From positions 7,081,501 to 7,145,500 of the forward strand of contig OU964922.1 of assembly GCA_918807975.1 (NCBI GenBank): DNA of 64,000 bases, read 5' to 3'. How positions within the stretch are numbered: the stretch's first letter is position 1; every line of letters begins with the position of its first letter. Position numbers and translations under genes: made by a program. Below are positions 50,452-61,015 of this stretch, in pieces. Below the pieces are notes generated by a model. The model had not been told where the DNA came from, did no database searches, and saw nothing but the letters and a program-made list of their open reading frames with translations. The DNA comes from Aplidium turbinatum (Eukaryota > Chordata > Ascidiacea > Aplousobranchia > Polyclinidae).

Positions 50452-50943
50452 TCAACTGTTGGCCACCTCGGCTTCAACCCGATGTCTTCTTCCGCCTTGG
50501 CGATCAGGCCAGTTTCGCATCCAGGTGCTGGCTGCTTTCTCTACCTCTTTTTCGGTAACTGAGGTCAGCAGCTGGTTTTGTAGAACAGCTCCTAAAACAA
50601 AGATGAACAAATTGTCCACAAAACATAACTGCAACATTAAAATATGTTACGTGCATATTATCTAACCATTCTAAAATTAATCTACCGTAAAGCAGTAAAC
50701 AATTCGTTAAATACGCATCACTATCCTGTACCAATTGCCGGTTGTGACGACAGACTAATTTATTATGCTCAATTTGACATTCTTACATACCGCTACAATT
50801 TTTTGTGTTTTTAAACTTTATACCATGCTTATTTCTTTATGTTTTTGTGATGTATGTTTTTGCTGTTAGATTTCACCTTACAGTTTAATATGGAAGCAAA
50901 AACTTTGAACGTTACTGGACTTACTCTTTATGACAATTGACAT
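50452..50943 (-). CDS. Putative small two-exon gene (52 aa), unknown function
   Basis: Exon 1 (50,925-50,943) reads MSIVIK and ends at A/gtaagt, a strong donor. Exon 2 (50,452-50,591) follows tttgttttag and reads QNQLLTSVTEKEVEKAASTW then MRNWPDRQGGRRHRVEAEVA to TGA. An AATAAA follows. Exon 2 is more GC-rich than its surroundings. I do not recognise the protein: a short helix-forming, Glu/Lys-rich part and a basic tail. Another frame of exon 2 is also open, and the exon 1 donor could instead serve a 5'UTR exon of the RNF213-like gene. It lies inside element A. Confidence 0.35.
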
Positions 50944-51225
50944 CCGCAATGTTCTTCACAAAACATAGCGCCTTCTTCCGTGGCAAACCGGAATCCCCCT
51001 TCCATCCACCTTTTCCCGACTAATTATACTTCTGACACAATGTATTTGAAATGGTGCTCTTCATCACTCGCCAGCTGCATTCTTTCACTGACGAGCCACC
51101 CACCACAGAAAGGCGAAAAATCTGAAACATAATGGGCTACTAGGCGAGATGACTGGGATTTTGAATGGCTTTGGAGTCGCAGATGCGTTAGGTTTTAGTG
51201 TTGCAGTTGAGAATTTGGTGAGAGA

Positions 51226-51370
51226 GAAGGCGATGCGTTATATAAACGTAAGACGACGTGACTTAACAGAAGAGCTTGGTTTGATTTGAAAACAGAAGAG
51301 ACAAAGGTCTGGAGTTAATCCTTTGCTAAAGGGATTATGATGTCACTCTATTCACTTCAGCTGGCAAGCG
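51226..51370 (+). repeat. Promoter-like block, inverted partner of 56,228-56,370
   Basis: aatcctttgctaaagggatt, a CRE-like TGATGTCA (51,338-51,345) and gaagagcttggtttg match the block at 56.2-56.4 kb in inverted orientation over about 120 bp. Confidence 0.6.
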
Positions 51371-51399
51371 GTCGGTTCTAATACGGTACACAATTGCGA

Positions 51400-52220
51400 A
51401 AAGCAAAAATTTGCAATGTGTGTGGTAAACTGACAACCACAATTAAACACTGGCGATTCACGTAAAACTACGGTAGTTTGACGTTGGATATAGCAATTGT
51501 GGTAGGCGAATTGATTTTTTGCTTGTGACCCTTATAAAACTAGGCTCATCTGAGTGGAAGTAAATTTATGGATTGATTTCTGGGCAAAAGATTTTAGCAC
51601 CACTTATTAAATACAACACAATCAACAGAGTCCAAAAAGATAATCTTGTTTTCGTTTCAAAATCGTATTTAATTTTGTTAGTTTTTTACTAGATAAATGT
51701 TACGAAGAATGTTGAAAATTTGCGATGTAAGCTATTTCAACAATCACAATAGCTGTAGAGTTTTGGTGGTTAACGTTGAATATGACTAATGAATGTTACA
51801 AATTTTCAACAATTAGTTTGGGTATGAAACACGAAAAACTTAAGTAAGCTAAACCGACGGTAAAATGAATTTTGCTACATGTAGTAGCAGTTATGAAACC
51901 ATATGCACCCGTTTTACTAAATCCAGATTTACGAATCAAGTTCAAAGATTTAGCAACGTACACACATGCATCAAAGTCCCAAGAAATGTTCTTACTTTCG
52001 CTCCGACAGCTTACTTTTGTTGTTGGTTTCTTTTGTAGATTAATATACTCCAATCCGAGTTTGAAACGTGCTGGCTCGAAGTTGAGTTCTCATAGACTTT
52101 CCATGACTGCGTCTTTCGATGTTAAAGTAGAATATATCTTTCTTTTAGCACTACTGTAGGCTATATCTTAACATTCAGGTAAAGAAACTCAATCTGTCGA
52201 CTTCAAATTCAATTCAATCA
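51400..52220. other. Element A interior, nothing recognised
   Basis: AT-rich; no clear exon or repeat. Confidence 0.4.
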
Positions 52221-52759
52221 AGGGCAACACTAAAAGGCGGAAATGCGGAAGCGCGGAAATAAGCCGAAATAACTTTAGAATTAAACCAGTGATAGTATTT
52301 AATGATCTCACAATTGCTTCTAAATAATATCTTTCAATGATATTTCAACATAAGAAAATGTTCGGTATTGAGTTGTGGCTAAAAATCGCATTTCCGCCTT
52401 TTTCCTATTTCAATAAATTCCATTAAATTTCGAAATTTACTCCAATAACTGTGGAATTAAAACAGTCAAAGTATTTAATGACCTCACAATTGCTTCTAAA
52501 CAATATCTTTCAATGATATTTCAACATAAAAGTAGGTTCGGTGGTGAGTTGTTGTTAAAAATCGCATTTCCGCCTTTTCCATGTTGTAACATTTCATTCT
52601 TTCATGATGAAGTTATCGCTATGTTAAACAATATGGACGCCAAGATCGTATTTCCGTGTTTTCTACATCGGTATTAAATCGCTACTTCTGCGGACAATAC
52701 GCCATTTCACGCCCGGCTTATTTCCGCGCTTCTGCATTTCCGCCTTTTAGTGTTGCCCT
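52221..52759. mobile_element. Inverted-repeat MITE, 539 bp, with internal duplication
   Basis: Ends AGGGCAACACTAAAAGGCGG and its inverse; TCAATCA (7 bp) on both sides (52,214-52,220; 52,760-52,766). A block of about 130 bp (cacaattgcttctaaa, tatctttcaatgatatttca, aaatcgcatttccgcctt) is present twice inside (about 52,290-52,410 and 52,450-52,575). Confidence 0.7.
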
Positions 52760-52899
52760 TCAATCAATGAAAATCTTTACGATCGGCCTTACACTGCAGG
52801 CACTGGCGACAGCGAAAAAACACGTGGGTCGCAACTCGCAATGTACAGTTTTGCCTTCATCAAACTGTAGCCTACCCAGTAAACATTGATTGTTGGGGC

Positions 52900-53480
52900 A
52901 ACATTGGCAAGAAGTTGGCCGCAACATTGGCAAGATGCAGACGCCAACATTGGCAAGATGTTTTATGCACCATTTGGATGCATCTGGCCAGCGTTGGCGT
53001 CTGCATCTTGCCATCGTTGGCTTCTGCATCTTGCCAACATTGGATTATGCATCTTGCCAACGCTGGCTTCTGCATCTTGCCAACATTGGCTTCTGCATCT
53101 TGCCAACGGTGGCAAAATGTTTTATGCACCATTTGGATGCATCTGGCCAGCGTTGGCGTCTGCATCTTGCCAATGCTGGCTTCTGCATCTTGCCAACGTT
53201 GGCTTCTGCATCTAGCCAACATTGGCTTCTGCATCTTACCAACATTGGCAAAATGTTTTATGCACCATTTGGATGCATCTGGCCAGCGTTGGCGTATGCA
53301 TCTTGCCACCGTTGGCGTCTGCATCTAGCCAACGTCGACTTCTGCATCTAGCCAACGTTGGCTTCTGTATCTTGCCAACGTTGGCAAAATGTTTTATGCA
53401 CCATTTTGCTTCATCTTGCCAACGTTGGCATTTGTATCTGGCCAACGTTGGCAAGATGGCTTGTGCACCATTTTGCTTCA
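52900..53480. repeat. Minisatellite, about 23-bp unit with 130-bp higher-order period (left arm of B)
   Basis: Unit ttggcttctgcatcttgcca with variants; the longer word gttttatgcaccatttggat recurs at about 52,960, 53,117, 53,254 and 53,391. It is rich in ccaac/gttgg half-palindromes. Confidence 0.85.
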
Positions 53481-53941
53481 TCTGGCGCCTAAATTCTGGT
53501 TGACTTTTATGCACCATGATGCTGCTTCATCTGATCTATTGACTATTGTGATGCCCGCGCTTTGACCAAGGTTGGCCATGCAAAGCAAGCTGGTGCATAA
53601 AACATCTGAACAGCATTGGCATCTACATTTGCCAAACGTCTCTGTACTTAAACCTCGCTCATCACCAAAAGTTTATTGTTGAACCTAGCTAATCCTTGGG
53701 CGAAAGAACAGCAGCAACACGGATTTATAAGCAACACTTCTCCCTTTGTGAGAAAGCAAAGTAACAGCCGAGCTTCGTATATTTTCACATTTATTAGAAA
53801 CAAGCCACATCAAATCGTATTGACAGATGGAGATTCATTGCACATCAGCAGCTTTTTCTTGTGTATCTTTATCATTGTGAATTCCTGCGAATGAAACAAA
53901 AATATTTAAATCAAGAGGGCTGTTTGGCAACAGTGTAGGAA

Positions 53942-54627
53942 TCATAGGCGTAACCAGGGGGGCAAAAGGGGCCATGCCCCCCCAAATTTTCAAACTTTGG
54001 ATTCCGAAGTTGAGCCCTTTGTTGAAAATGCAATAAAGTTTGTAGAAATTTATATCGTTTTCCAAGAGATCTGGCTATTAACACCCCCAAGGACTTGTTT
54101 TAGACACACAGAAAGACACCAATAAATTTTCCAAATCGTAAATCGCCCAAAATTTACGCGATTTACATTTCTTTGAACTAATTTGTGGAAGCAATTTCAG
54201 AATGGCTTACTCTGTTGGGCTTTTGTGTAGTTATTGAGTTTTTGTTTAGCTGTGTTTTTGGTGTTCTCTAATTTAGCCGCAGTTTTTGCCAGTTCGTGTG
54301 TAAGAGCTATCTTTAATAAGTTAATAGCTGTTTATCTGCTAATAAATTTCATACAAATATTACCCTAAAAGTGTTTTCAGAAAGCGCTATAATCCATTAT
54401 TTGAGTGTAATTTTTCAAAAATTTTCCTGGGGAACATGCCCCCGGACCCCCTTAGAATACGCGTGCCTTGGGCAAGCTCTAACCCCGCTACCAGTTTTAT
54501 TGCTTCAACCCACCAGGATACGCCACTGCACATCAAGTGGCGATGGCTTTAAATCAAACACTTTGTTGTTCTCTTCAATTCATCAAATATTTGGCCCCCC
54601 CAAAACATTTTTCTGGCTACGCCACTG
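53942..54627. mobile_element. hAT element, 686 bp, no intact gene
   Basis: Right end tggctacgccactg, left end tcataggcgtaaccagg; duplications TGTAGGAA/TGTAGGAT on the two sides (53,934-53,941; 54,628-54,635). A fragment of the 41.1 kb hAT family end (ccaggatacgccactg) lies inside. Confidence 0.7.
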
Positions 54628-54863
54628 TGTAGGATTTTGATCAGTTGTCGTTCAGGATACTACGAAGTTAATTGACAATCTGCAATATCAATGTAATATC
54701 CCTCTCTCCAACGTGCGTGACAAAAAACTTATCATTCGATTCTGCGCCACGCAGAGCAATAATCAAGTTCCAATACATTCTAATTGCGTGTACAGTAGTT
54801 ACTCAACAACTAAAGCAACACATGCGCTGTTGTCTTTCAAACATATAACAAGCTCACCAAAAG

Positions 54864-54976
54864 TTAGTTTTTGCCGTTTTCAGCCACCTTGCCTGTCCTT
54901 CCAATTTCGAAATCACTCTGAAACTCTTCATCAATTTGCTGCACGGCAGCAGCTTTGTCGTGCGCCATCACCATGT
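54864..54976 (-). CDS. Putative last exon of a small minus-strand gene in element B
   Basis: After a pyrimidine-rich acceptor (catgattag) it reads MVMAHDKAAAVQQIDEEFQS DFEIG... to TAA, about 37 codons, acidic. Phase 1 fits the strong donor at 55,201. Function unknown. Confidence 0.38.
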
Positions 54977-55201
54977 CTAATCATGAAAGTAAAAAAAGAA
55001 GTGTTAAATCAGTATATAAATGCCGACATAGCCTACTAACCACCATGTTCGTTGTTCACATCACTGCGAATACACCACTAAAACATTTTCATACATTACT
55101 CAATACTCTTCACAATTACATCATACATTAATCAAAAGAACAAAATGGCATAGTTATGACATAATCATTTAGTCGTAGTAAAAACATTTATCCGTACTCA
55201 C

Positions 55202-55390
55202 CAAGAACAATCTTTTTCAGATTCTTTTTTAAACAATCAAACGAGTGCTTAGACTTCACGACGTTTTTTTTTTCCTTTCTTTTTTCTCGACATGCTTTGA
55301 ACTGTGTTGTGTTCGGTAATAATAATTGGTAATAAGTCCACTGATACAATCGCTTGCATTTTTGCCAACAGCTTGACTTAAATTTGCTAC
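55202..55390 (-). CDS. Putative internal exon of the same gene
   Basis: Bounded by a very good acceptor (tttacattttgcag) and donor (CTTG/gtgagt). In the phase required by the last exon it reads KFKSSCWQKCKRLYQWTYYQ... and a Lys-rich part. Another frame gives VANLSQAVGKNASDCISGLI and then stops. If the exon begins further upstream, an ATG at 55,434-55,436 (MMDETPVITF) could start the protein. The structure is unsettled. Confidence 0.3.
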
Positions 55391-56006
55391 CTGCAAAATG
55401 TAAATCGAATGTAATGACAGGGGTTTCATCCATCATATTAAAAAGCTTCAGCACTTGTTACAGACATTTTCGACTGTTACAAATGACAGCCAACGTTTAA
55501 AGTTTATTTTGGGATTCCAGTCGTCTGTTTTGTTGCGTATGTAGGTCGCAGTGTAGGCTACTGTAGGCTATGTTGTCGCAATGGGCGCAAAATAAAACAT
55601 GTTATTATTATTATTATTCAGTTGACGGCAATGAAAGCTACATTTGCAAATACTCTACAACCATCACAGACCTATCCACACGACATAAAAATACAAACAC
55701 ATTCAAGCAGTCAGGCAAACACTGCCGGAGCAGCAAAATCAAAGATTGAGCAGAACCCTACACATGTTGTGGGACATCACAAGCTCTGCTACTTTGCTGA
55801 TATCTTCTTAGCACTCATCTAGAAGCACTGGCACTAAATTTGTCACGAGAATATTTCATATGAAAGTTTTCCATTGGTCATTGAGTTTTATAACTTTCTC
55901 TAAATTGAGTTTTATAACTTTCTTTAAATTGTGTAAACGTAGCCTAGTGACAAAAACGACTTTACACAATTATTTCAGGTTCAATGAATAAAAGACATTC
56001 ACTTAC

Positions 56007-56036
56007 CAGGTTTTCATAAACATTGTCGTAAGTCAT
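56007..56036 (-). CDS. Putative start exon MTYDNVYENL
   Basis: ATG at 56,034-56,036 followed by ten codons and a consensus donor CTG/gtaagt. It holds two Tyr motifs (YDNV, YENL) of the kind bound by SH2 domains. It lies about 200 bp from a block with two TGACGTCA sites. Its link to the exons at 55.3 and 54.9 kb is unproven because the phase does not fit directly. Confidence 0.28.
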
Positions 56037-56227
56037 TCTTATAGTTTCATTTTGATCATTTCTAAAACTTCTTTCGGCCGTAATAGGCCTATCTCAATTG
56101 AATTCGATTTTTTATATTTTCGATGCAAGAAGCGAAAATTCCTCTTAGCGCTGTTCACATAAGCATTGTGCTTTCGGCTCTCCACGTAATTGTGTATTGA
56201 GCACAACCGCCATGCTTGAACAGTCGA

Positions 56228-56370
56228 AGTGAATCGAGTGACGTCATAATCCCTTTAGCAAAGGATTAAGTCATGGCCTCTGTCTTCCTTCATCAAAACA
56301 AACCAAGTTCTTCTGCTAAATTGCATCTCCTCACGTTGATATAACACATCGCCGCATTCTAAAGCTTTGT
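56228..56370 (-). repeat. Promoter-like block, inverted partner of 51,226-51,370
   Basis: Contains aatccctttagcaaaggatt and aagttcttctgctaaattgc, inverted relative to the 51.3 kb block. The two copies sit in elements A and B. Confidence 0.6.
56239..56246. promoter_or_regulatory. CRE palindrome TGACGTCA
   Basis: Perfect CREB/ATF consensus in the inverted-block copy; its counterpart at 51,338 is TGATGTCA. Confidence 0.4.
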
Positions 56371-56419
56371 TGCCTCTTTCACTTCAACGCGTCATATTGC
56401 CCAGTCAAAGTTTAAGTAG

Positions 56420-56427
56420 TGACGTCA
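56420..56427. promoter_or_regulatory. Second CRE palindrome TGACGTCA
   Basis: Perfect consensus again followed by taat, 181 bp from the first. Possible promoter elements of the minus-strand gene starting near 56.0 kb. Confidence 0.38.
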
Positions 56428-56429
56428 TA

Positions 56430-57390
56430 ATGGAGTTTTCACAACAATTATTGTGCCTGCAGTGTTGTTCTATGCACCGCGGGAGTAGAAAAAACGATTT
56501 GCCGGATCGTTGAAAGTAAAAGTAGCAATCGTTTTGTGAAATCTCGCTTCAAGAAATTGAGGAGAGATTTCGACGCAACATGACTGCTCCTGAAGCTGGC
56601 CTATTGTGCAAGCTTTGCTACATTTAAAGTAAAGACGCCCCTTTGTTGGCGACACGAGAATCTCACCCACGTGGTCAAAATCAGACAGTGAGCGACTGCT
56701 CTCAGAACAAAATCAACAAGTGATACTGCATCAATCGATTTTTTTTTACATTGATTCAGCGTCTGCAGACAGGTCAGCAGCGCGGCGGCAGTGCAGCCGC
56801 AACTCAATGATTACATGATCACCACAATCATGCTGCTGTGTCGAGCGCTACTAAACATCAACAAGTGAATTCGATTAAGCTTACAAGTTGTTTTAAATTT
56901 TCTTGAACTGCACGCAAATTTTGAGGTTAGTCCTGAAAAAATGTTTTCAAAAATATTACAAAACATTTTAGTATAGTTAAACTTGAAAATTAAAAAAGCT
57001 TTTGTTGAACATAAGAAAAAAATGAAGACCTGGCAACTTGAATTATCAACCACGTTTTTAAGTTTATCGCTTGTTAGTTACCTTACCAACGTCTGCAGAC
57101 GTTGAATCAATGTAAACAGAACGGATTATGCTAGTTGGGTATTGGAGGCACCAAAGCCTAAACTTTCTGGAAGTGTTCTCTGAATCACAAGACATTTATT
57201 GCACTAAATTATCTGAAGCAATTGAATATGAACAAACGATTTTTATCATGGCGTTGTTGGTACAAGAATACGGTATGCGAAAGAAACTGTGTTTTTCCAC
57301 TAAACCACATGAGTCATTTAGTTAAAGAGTCATTTTATTGTTGGCTATTAATATTTTCAAAGAATAAATCCAGTGAAGCTGAAATAAAGT
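56430..57390. other. Element B interior, nothing recognised
   Basis: Only short open frames; one plus-strand ORF at 57,128-57,325 has no family resemblance. Confidence 0.4.
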
Positions 57391-57394
57391 AGCC

Positions 57395-59085
57395 AACGTT
57401 GCAATTGTTTATTTTGTAGAAACGCGTAGGGCGAATGGAAACTTTAAACTGGTTCGGTATCAAGCACGTTATCGCGTTCGCGTTTTGTTGCTCCTACCTT
57501 TTTCTAGACCTCTGCTCCGTTTGGCATAAACAAACTTGGCAAACTGTTGGCTACACTTCTGACCAACTCTGGTCTTAAGTATTCATAGTATACTTGTACG
57601 GTATCAAAAAATAATAACAGCATTGATAGCCTATTATAAAAATGTAAAATTGTAGCAAAATCATGGTATACATTTGCATAATTTTAAAGAAAACATCGAA
57701 ATTGTTATGAATTGGCACAACGCTGGCAATGCTTCTGACCGATGTTAGCCAACCACACAACTGTGTTTTGAAGCAATACCACATGAAAAGAGGTTTGTGT
57801 TAGTAATTTTAAAGATTAAAACAAATAAACCTGAAATAAAATCTTTGAGACCTTTTTGAACGCATGATAAGAAATAAGTTATTGAAATTGATGGCGTATT
57901 GTTGGCAACATGTTGGACATAATTGCCAATCTTGTGCCCTCACATCCAGCATATAGCCGACATTGCAATTGTTTATTTTGTGGAAACGTGTAGGGCAAAT
58001 GGAAACTTAAACTGTTTCAGTATCAAGCACGGAATCACGTTCGCGTTTCTGTTGCTCCTACCTTTTTCTAGACCTCTGCTCCGTTTGGCATAAACAAACT
58101 TGGCAAACTGTTGGCTACACTTCTGACCAACGCTGGTCTTAAATATTCATAGTATACTTGTACGGTATCAGAAAATAATAACAGCATTGATAGCCTATTA
58201 TTAAAATGTAAAATTGTAGCAAAATCATGGTATACATTTGCATAATTTTAAAGAAAACACCGAAATTGTTATAAATTGGCACAACGCTGGCAATGCTTCT
58301 GACCGATGTTAGCCAACCACACAACTGTGTTTTGAAGCAATACCACATGAAAAGAAGTTTGTGTTAGTAATTTTAAAGATTAAAACAAATAAACCTGAAA
58401 TAAAATCTTTGAGACCTTTTTGAACGCATGATAAGAAATAAGTTATTGAAATTGATGGCGTATTGTTGGCAAAATGTTGGACATAATTGCCAATCTTGTG
58501 CCCTCACATCCAGCATATAGCCGACATTGCAATTGTTTATTTTGTGGAAACGTGTAGGGCTAATGGAAAGTTTAAACTGGTTCGGTATCAAGCACGTTAT
58601 CGCGTTCGCGTTTTGTTGCTCCAGCCTTTTTCTAGACCTCTGCTCAGTTTGACATAAACAAACTAAAATGAAACTACTTTGTTGGCAAACTGTTGGCTAC
58701 CCTTCTGACCAACGCTGGTCTTAAGTATTCATAGTATACTTGTACGGTATCAGAAAATAATAACAGCATTGATAGCCTATTATTAAAATGTAAAATTGTA
58801 GCAAAATGATGGTATTACATTTGCATAATTTTGAAGAAAACACCGAAATTGTTATGAATTGGCACAACACTGGCAATGCTTCTGACCGATGTCAGCCAAT
58901 CACACAACTGTGTTTTGAAGCAATACCACATGAAAAGAGGTTTGTGTTAGTATTTTTACAGTTTAAAACAAATAAACCTGAAACAAAATCTTTAAGACCT
59001 TTTTGATCGCATAATAAGAAGTATTGAAATTGTTGGCGTAATGTTGGCAATGTTGGCAAAATGTTGGACAAAATTGCCAGCCTTG
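57395..59085. repeat. Three tandem units of about 564 bp (right arm of B)
   Basis: Units start near 57,395, 57,959 and 58,523 with attgcaattgtttattttgt. Each contains R4-like words (ttttgttgctcctaccttt, ttctagacctctgctc) and ends with tccagcatatagccgac. The last unit runs instead into B's terminal inverted repeat, so each unit carries a degenerate copy of the element's subterminal part. Confidence 0.88.
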
Positions 59086-59144
59086 TGCCAACATACCCAG
59101 CATATAGCCGACGCTGGCCCAGCAATCAATGTTTGCTGGGTACT

Positions 59145-60065
59145 GTGCCAATATCGGATTGCCCTTACACAAACTGTACAGTTTTGCCTTTACCAAACTG
59201 TACTGTGCCAATACCGGATTGCCCTTACACAAACTGTACAGTTTTGCCTTTACCAAACTGTACTGTGCCAATACCGGAATGCCCATACACAAACTGTAGC
59301 TACAGTGTACAGTGTTGCCTTTACTAAACTGTATTGTGCCAATATCGGCTGTACTGTGCCAACACCTTACCAAACTGTACTGTGCCAACACCGGATTGCC
59401 ATTATAAACTGTACAGGTTTGCCTTTACCACATAGTACTGTGCCAACACCGGATTACCCTTACACAAACTGTACACTTTTTCCGTTACACAAACTGTGCT
59501 GTGCCAGTACCAGATTGCCATTACACAAACTGTACACTTTTGCCGTTACACAAACTGTACTGTGCCAGAACCTGATTGCCATTACATAAACTGTACAGTT
59601 TTGCCATTACCAAACTGTACTGTGCCAATACCGGATTGCCCTTACACAAACTGTACAGTTTTGCCTTTACCACACAGTAGCCTACTGTGCCAATACCGGA
59701 TTTCCTTTACACAAACTGTACAGTTTTGCCATTACCAAACTGAACTGTGCCAATACCGGATTGCCCTTACACAAACTGTACAGTTTTGCCATTACCAAAC
59801 TGTACTGTGCCAATACCGGATTGCCCTTACATAAACTGTACACTTTTGCCATTACACAAACTGTACTGTGCCAGTACCGGATTGCCCTTACACAAACTGT
59901 ACAGTTTTGCCATTACCAAACTGTACTGTGCCAATACCGGATTGCCTTTACACAAACTGTACAGTTTTGCCATTACCAAACTGTATTGTACCAATACCGG
60001 ATTGCCCTTACACAAACTGTACAGTTTTGCCCTTACAACATTGTATCGGCCCGATACAGGCTTTA
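59145..60065. repeat. Minisatellite, about 60-bp unit (right arm of A)
   Basis: About 15 units with words ctgtgccaataccggattgc, ccttacacaaactgtacag and ttttgccattaccaaactgt. Long open frames on both strands follow from the unit and are not genes. Confidence 0.9.
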
Positions 60066-60209
60066 TATCGGACAAACTGTACCATTTTGCCAATACAATA
60101 CTGTACATTGCCGGTATTAGCCCGATACAGTGCAAACGTTACCGATACACCCGATACACGCCGATATAAATACAGTATTGGCCCAATACTGTGATGTTTG
60201 CTGGGTACA

Positions 60210-60451
60210 CTGTAGCCCGGGATTGCAGCGATAAGCCTACTGTTTTTGAACTGCGCTTCAATGAAATCTTATGGTTAAGTAGGCTACAGTAGGCCTATAA
60301 ATCTTCTTTCCGAACTGATAATACTTTTTCGGTAGGTCCCATTACTCACTCGAAAAATGATTGGGGGAGATAAAAGTAACAAACTGCTAAAAAATTAACT
60401 CTAGCCTCCATCTTTCATTGGCAACATTAGCAATTCTAGCCGAGCTACGTA
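60210..60451. other. Between element A and the palindrome, nothing recognised
   Basis: No gene or repeat recognised. Confidence 0.4.
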
Positions 60452-60460
60452 GGCCTAGCC

Positions 60461-60705
60461 GGTACCAGGTCAGTTGGTCGACAGGACGTTTGGTCGACAG
60501 ACATTTGGTCGACAGGACGTTTGGTCGACAGGGCGTTAGGTCGACAGAACGATTCATTTTAGGGTTAGGGTTAGTTAACTAACCTTAACCCTAACCTAAC
60601 CCTAACTCTAACCCTAACCCTAAAATGAATCGTTCTGTCGACCTAACGTCATGTCGACCAAATGTCCTGTCGACCAAATATCTGTCGACCAAACGACCGT
60701 ACACC
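60461..60705. mobile_element. Palindromic Mutator-like MITE with telomere-repeat core, copy 2
   Basis: Same arms (ggtcgacaggacgtttggtc) and TTAGGG/CCCTAA core as the copy at 35.3 kb. Ends GGTACCAGGTCAGTTGG and, inverted, GGTGTACGGTCGTTTGG; perfect 9-bp duplications GGCCTAGCC (60,452-60,460; 60,706-60,714). Confidence 0.85.
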
Positions 60706-60847
60706 GGCCTAGCCTACAACCGCAACGTTTCACTTCCTTGTAGTTTAGTTGTGTTCTGCTGTTCAAACATAGACGCACGCATGCAAGACATGACAACGCT
60801 TCGTCATTGAGAACTAAACGGGTGACGTGTCCAGGCATGCAGGAACC

Positions 60848-60905
60848 ACGTGGGCCTGGGCCCACCTACTTTATATTTTTGGTGGGCCTGGCCCACCCAC
60901 TTTTA
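60848..60905. repeat. Short palindromic transposon fragment
   Basis: ggcctgggcccacctact and ggtgggcctggcccaccc form inverted GC-rich words; no full element seen. Confidence 0.3.
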
Positions 60906-61015
60906 AAAGCCAAATTTCTTTGAAAAGGTAGCGAAAACAGCAAATCAGACACGGAGTTCCAACAAAAGGTCTTCACTTATTTGATACACACTAGTTTGAT
61001 TATTATCTTTGATCC

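Larger units (their letters stand above)
52875..59140. mobile_element. Large inverted-repeat element B nested in element A
   Basis: Ends CCCAGTAAACATTGATTG and CCCAGCAAACATTGATTG (inverted; 22 of 25 positions agree), each with TA outside. The sequence just left (gtacagttttgccttcatca) and just right (tactgtgccaatatcgg) are both parts of element A's right-arm minisatellite unit, so B seems to have inserted at TA within that array. The left arm is a minisatellite, the right arm three 564-bp tandem units. The interior contains a putative small gene and a hAT. Confidence 0.6.
49526..60205. mobile_element. Large inverted-repeat element A with minisatellite arms
   Basis: The ends are a 26-bp perfect inverted repeat beginning CCCAGCAAACATCACAGTAT, each next to TA (49,524-49,525 and 60,206-60,207). 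The left arm is an array of 56-bp units, the right arm an array of about 60-bp units; both are built around words such as gtactg and ccaatac. Between them lies about 10.7 kb, of which 6.3 kb is element B. No transposase was found, so it is presumably non-autonomous, or a composite of two elements acting as ends. Confidence 0.6.

Noticed and set aside
52760-53520. Open frames of 90-150 codons on both strands
   Set aside because: They follow from the ttggc-type minisatellite in element B's left arm.
58960-60195. Many open frames of 100-180 codons on both strands
   Set aside because: By-products of the 60-bp minisatellite in element A's right arm.
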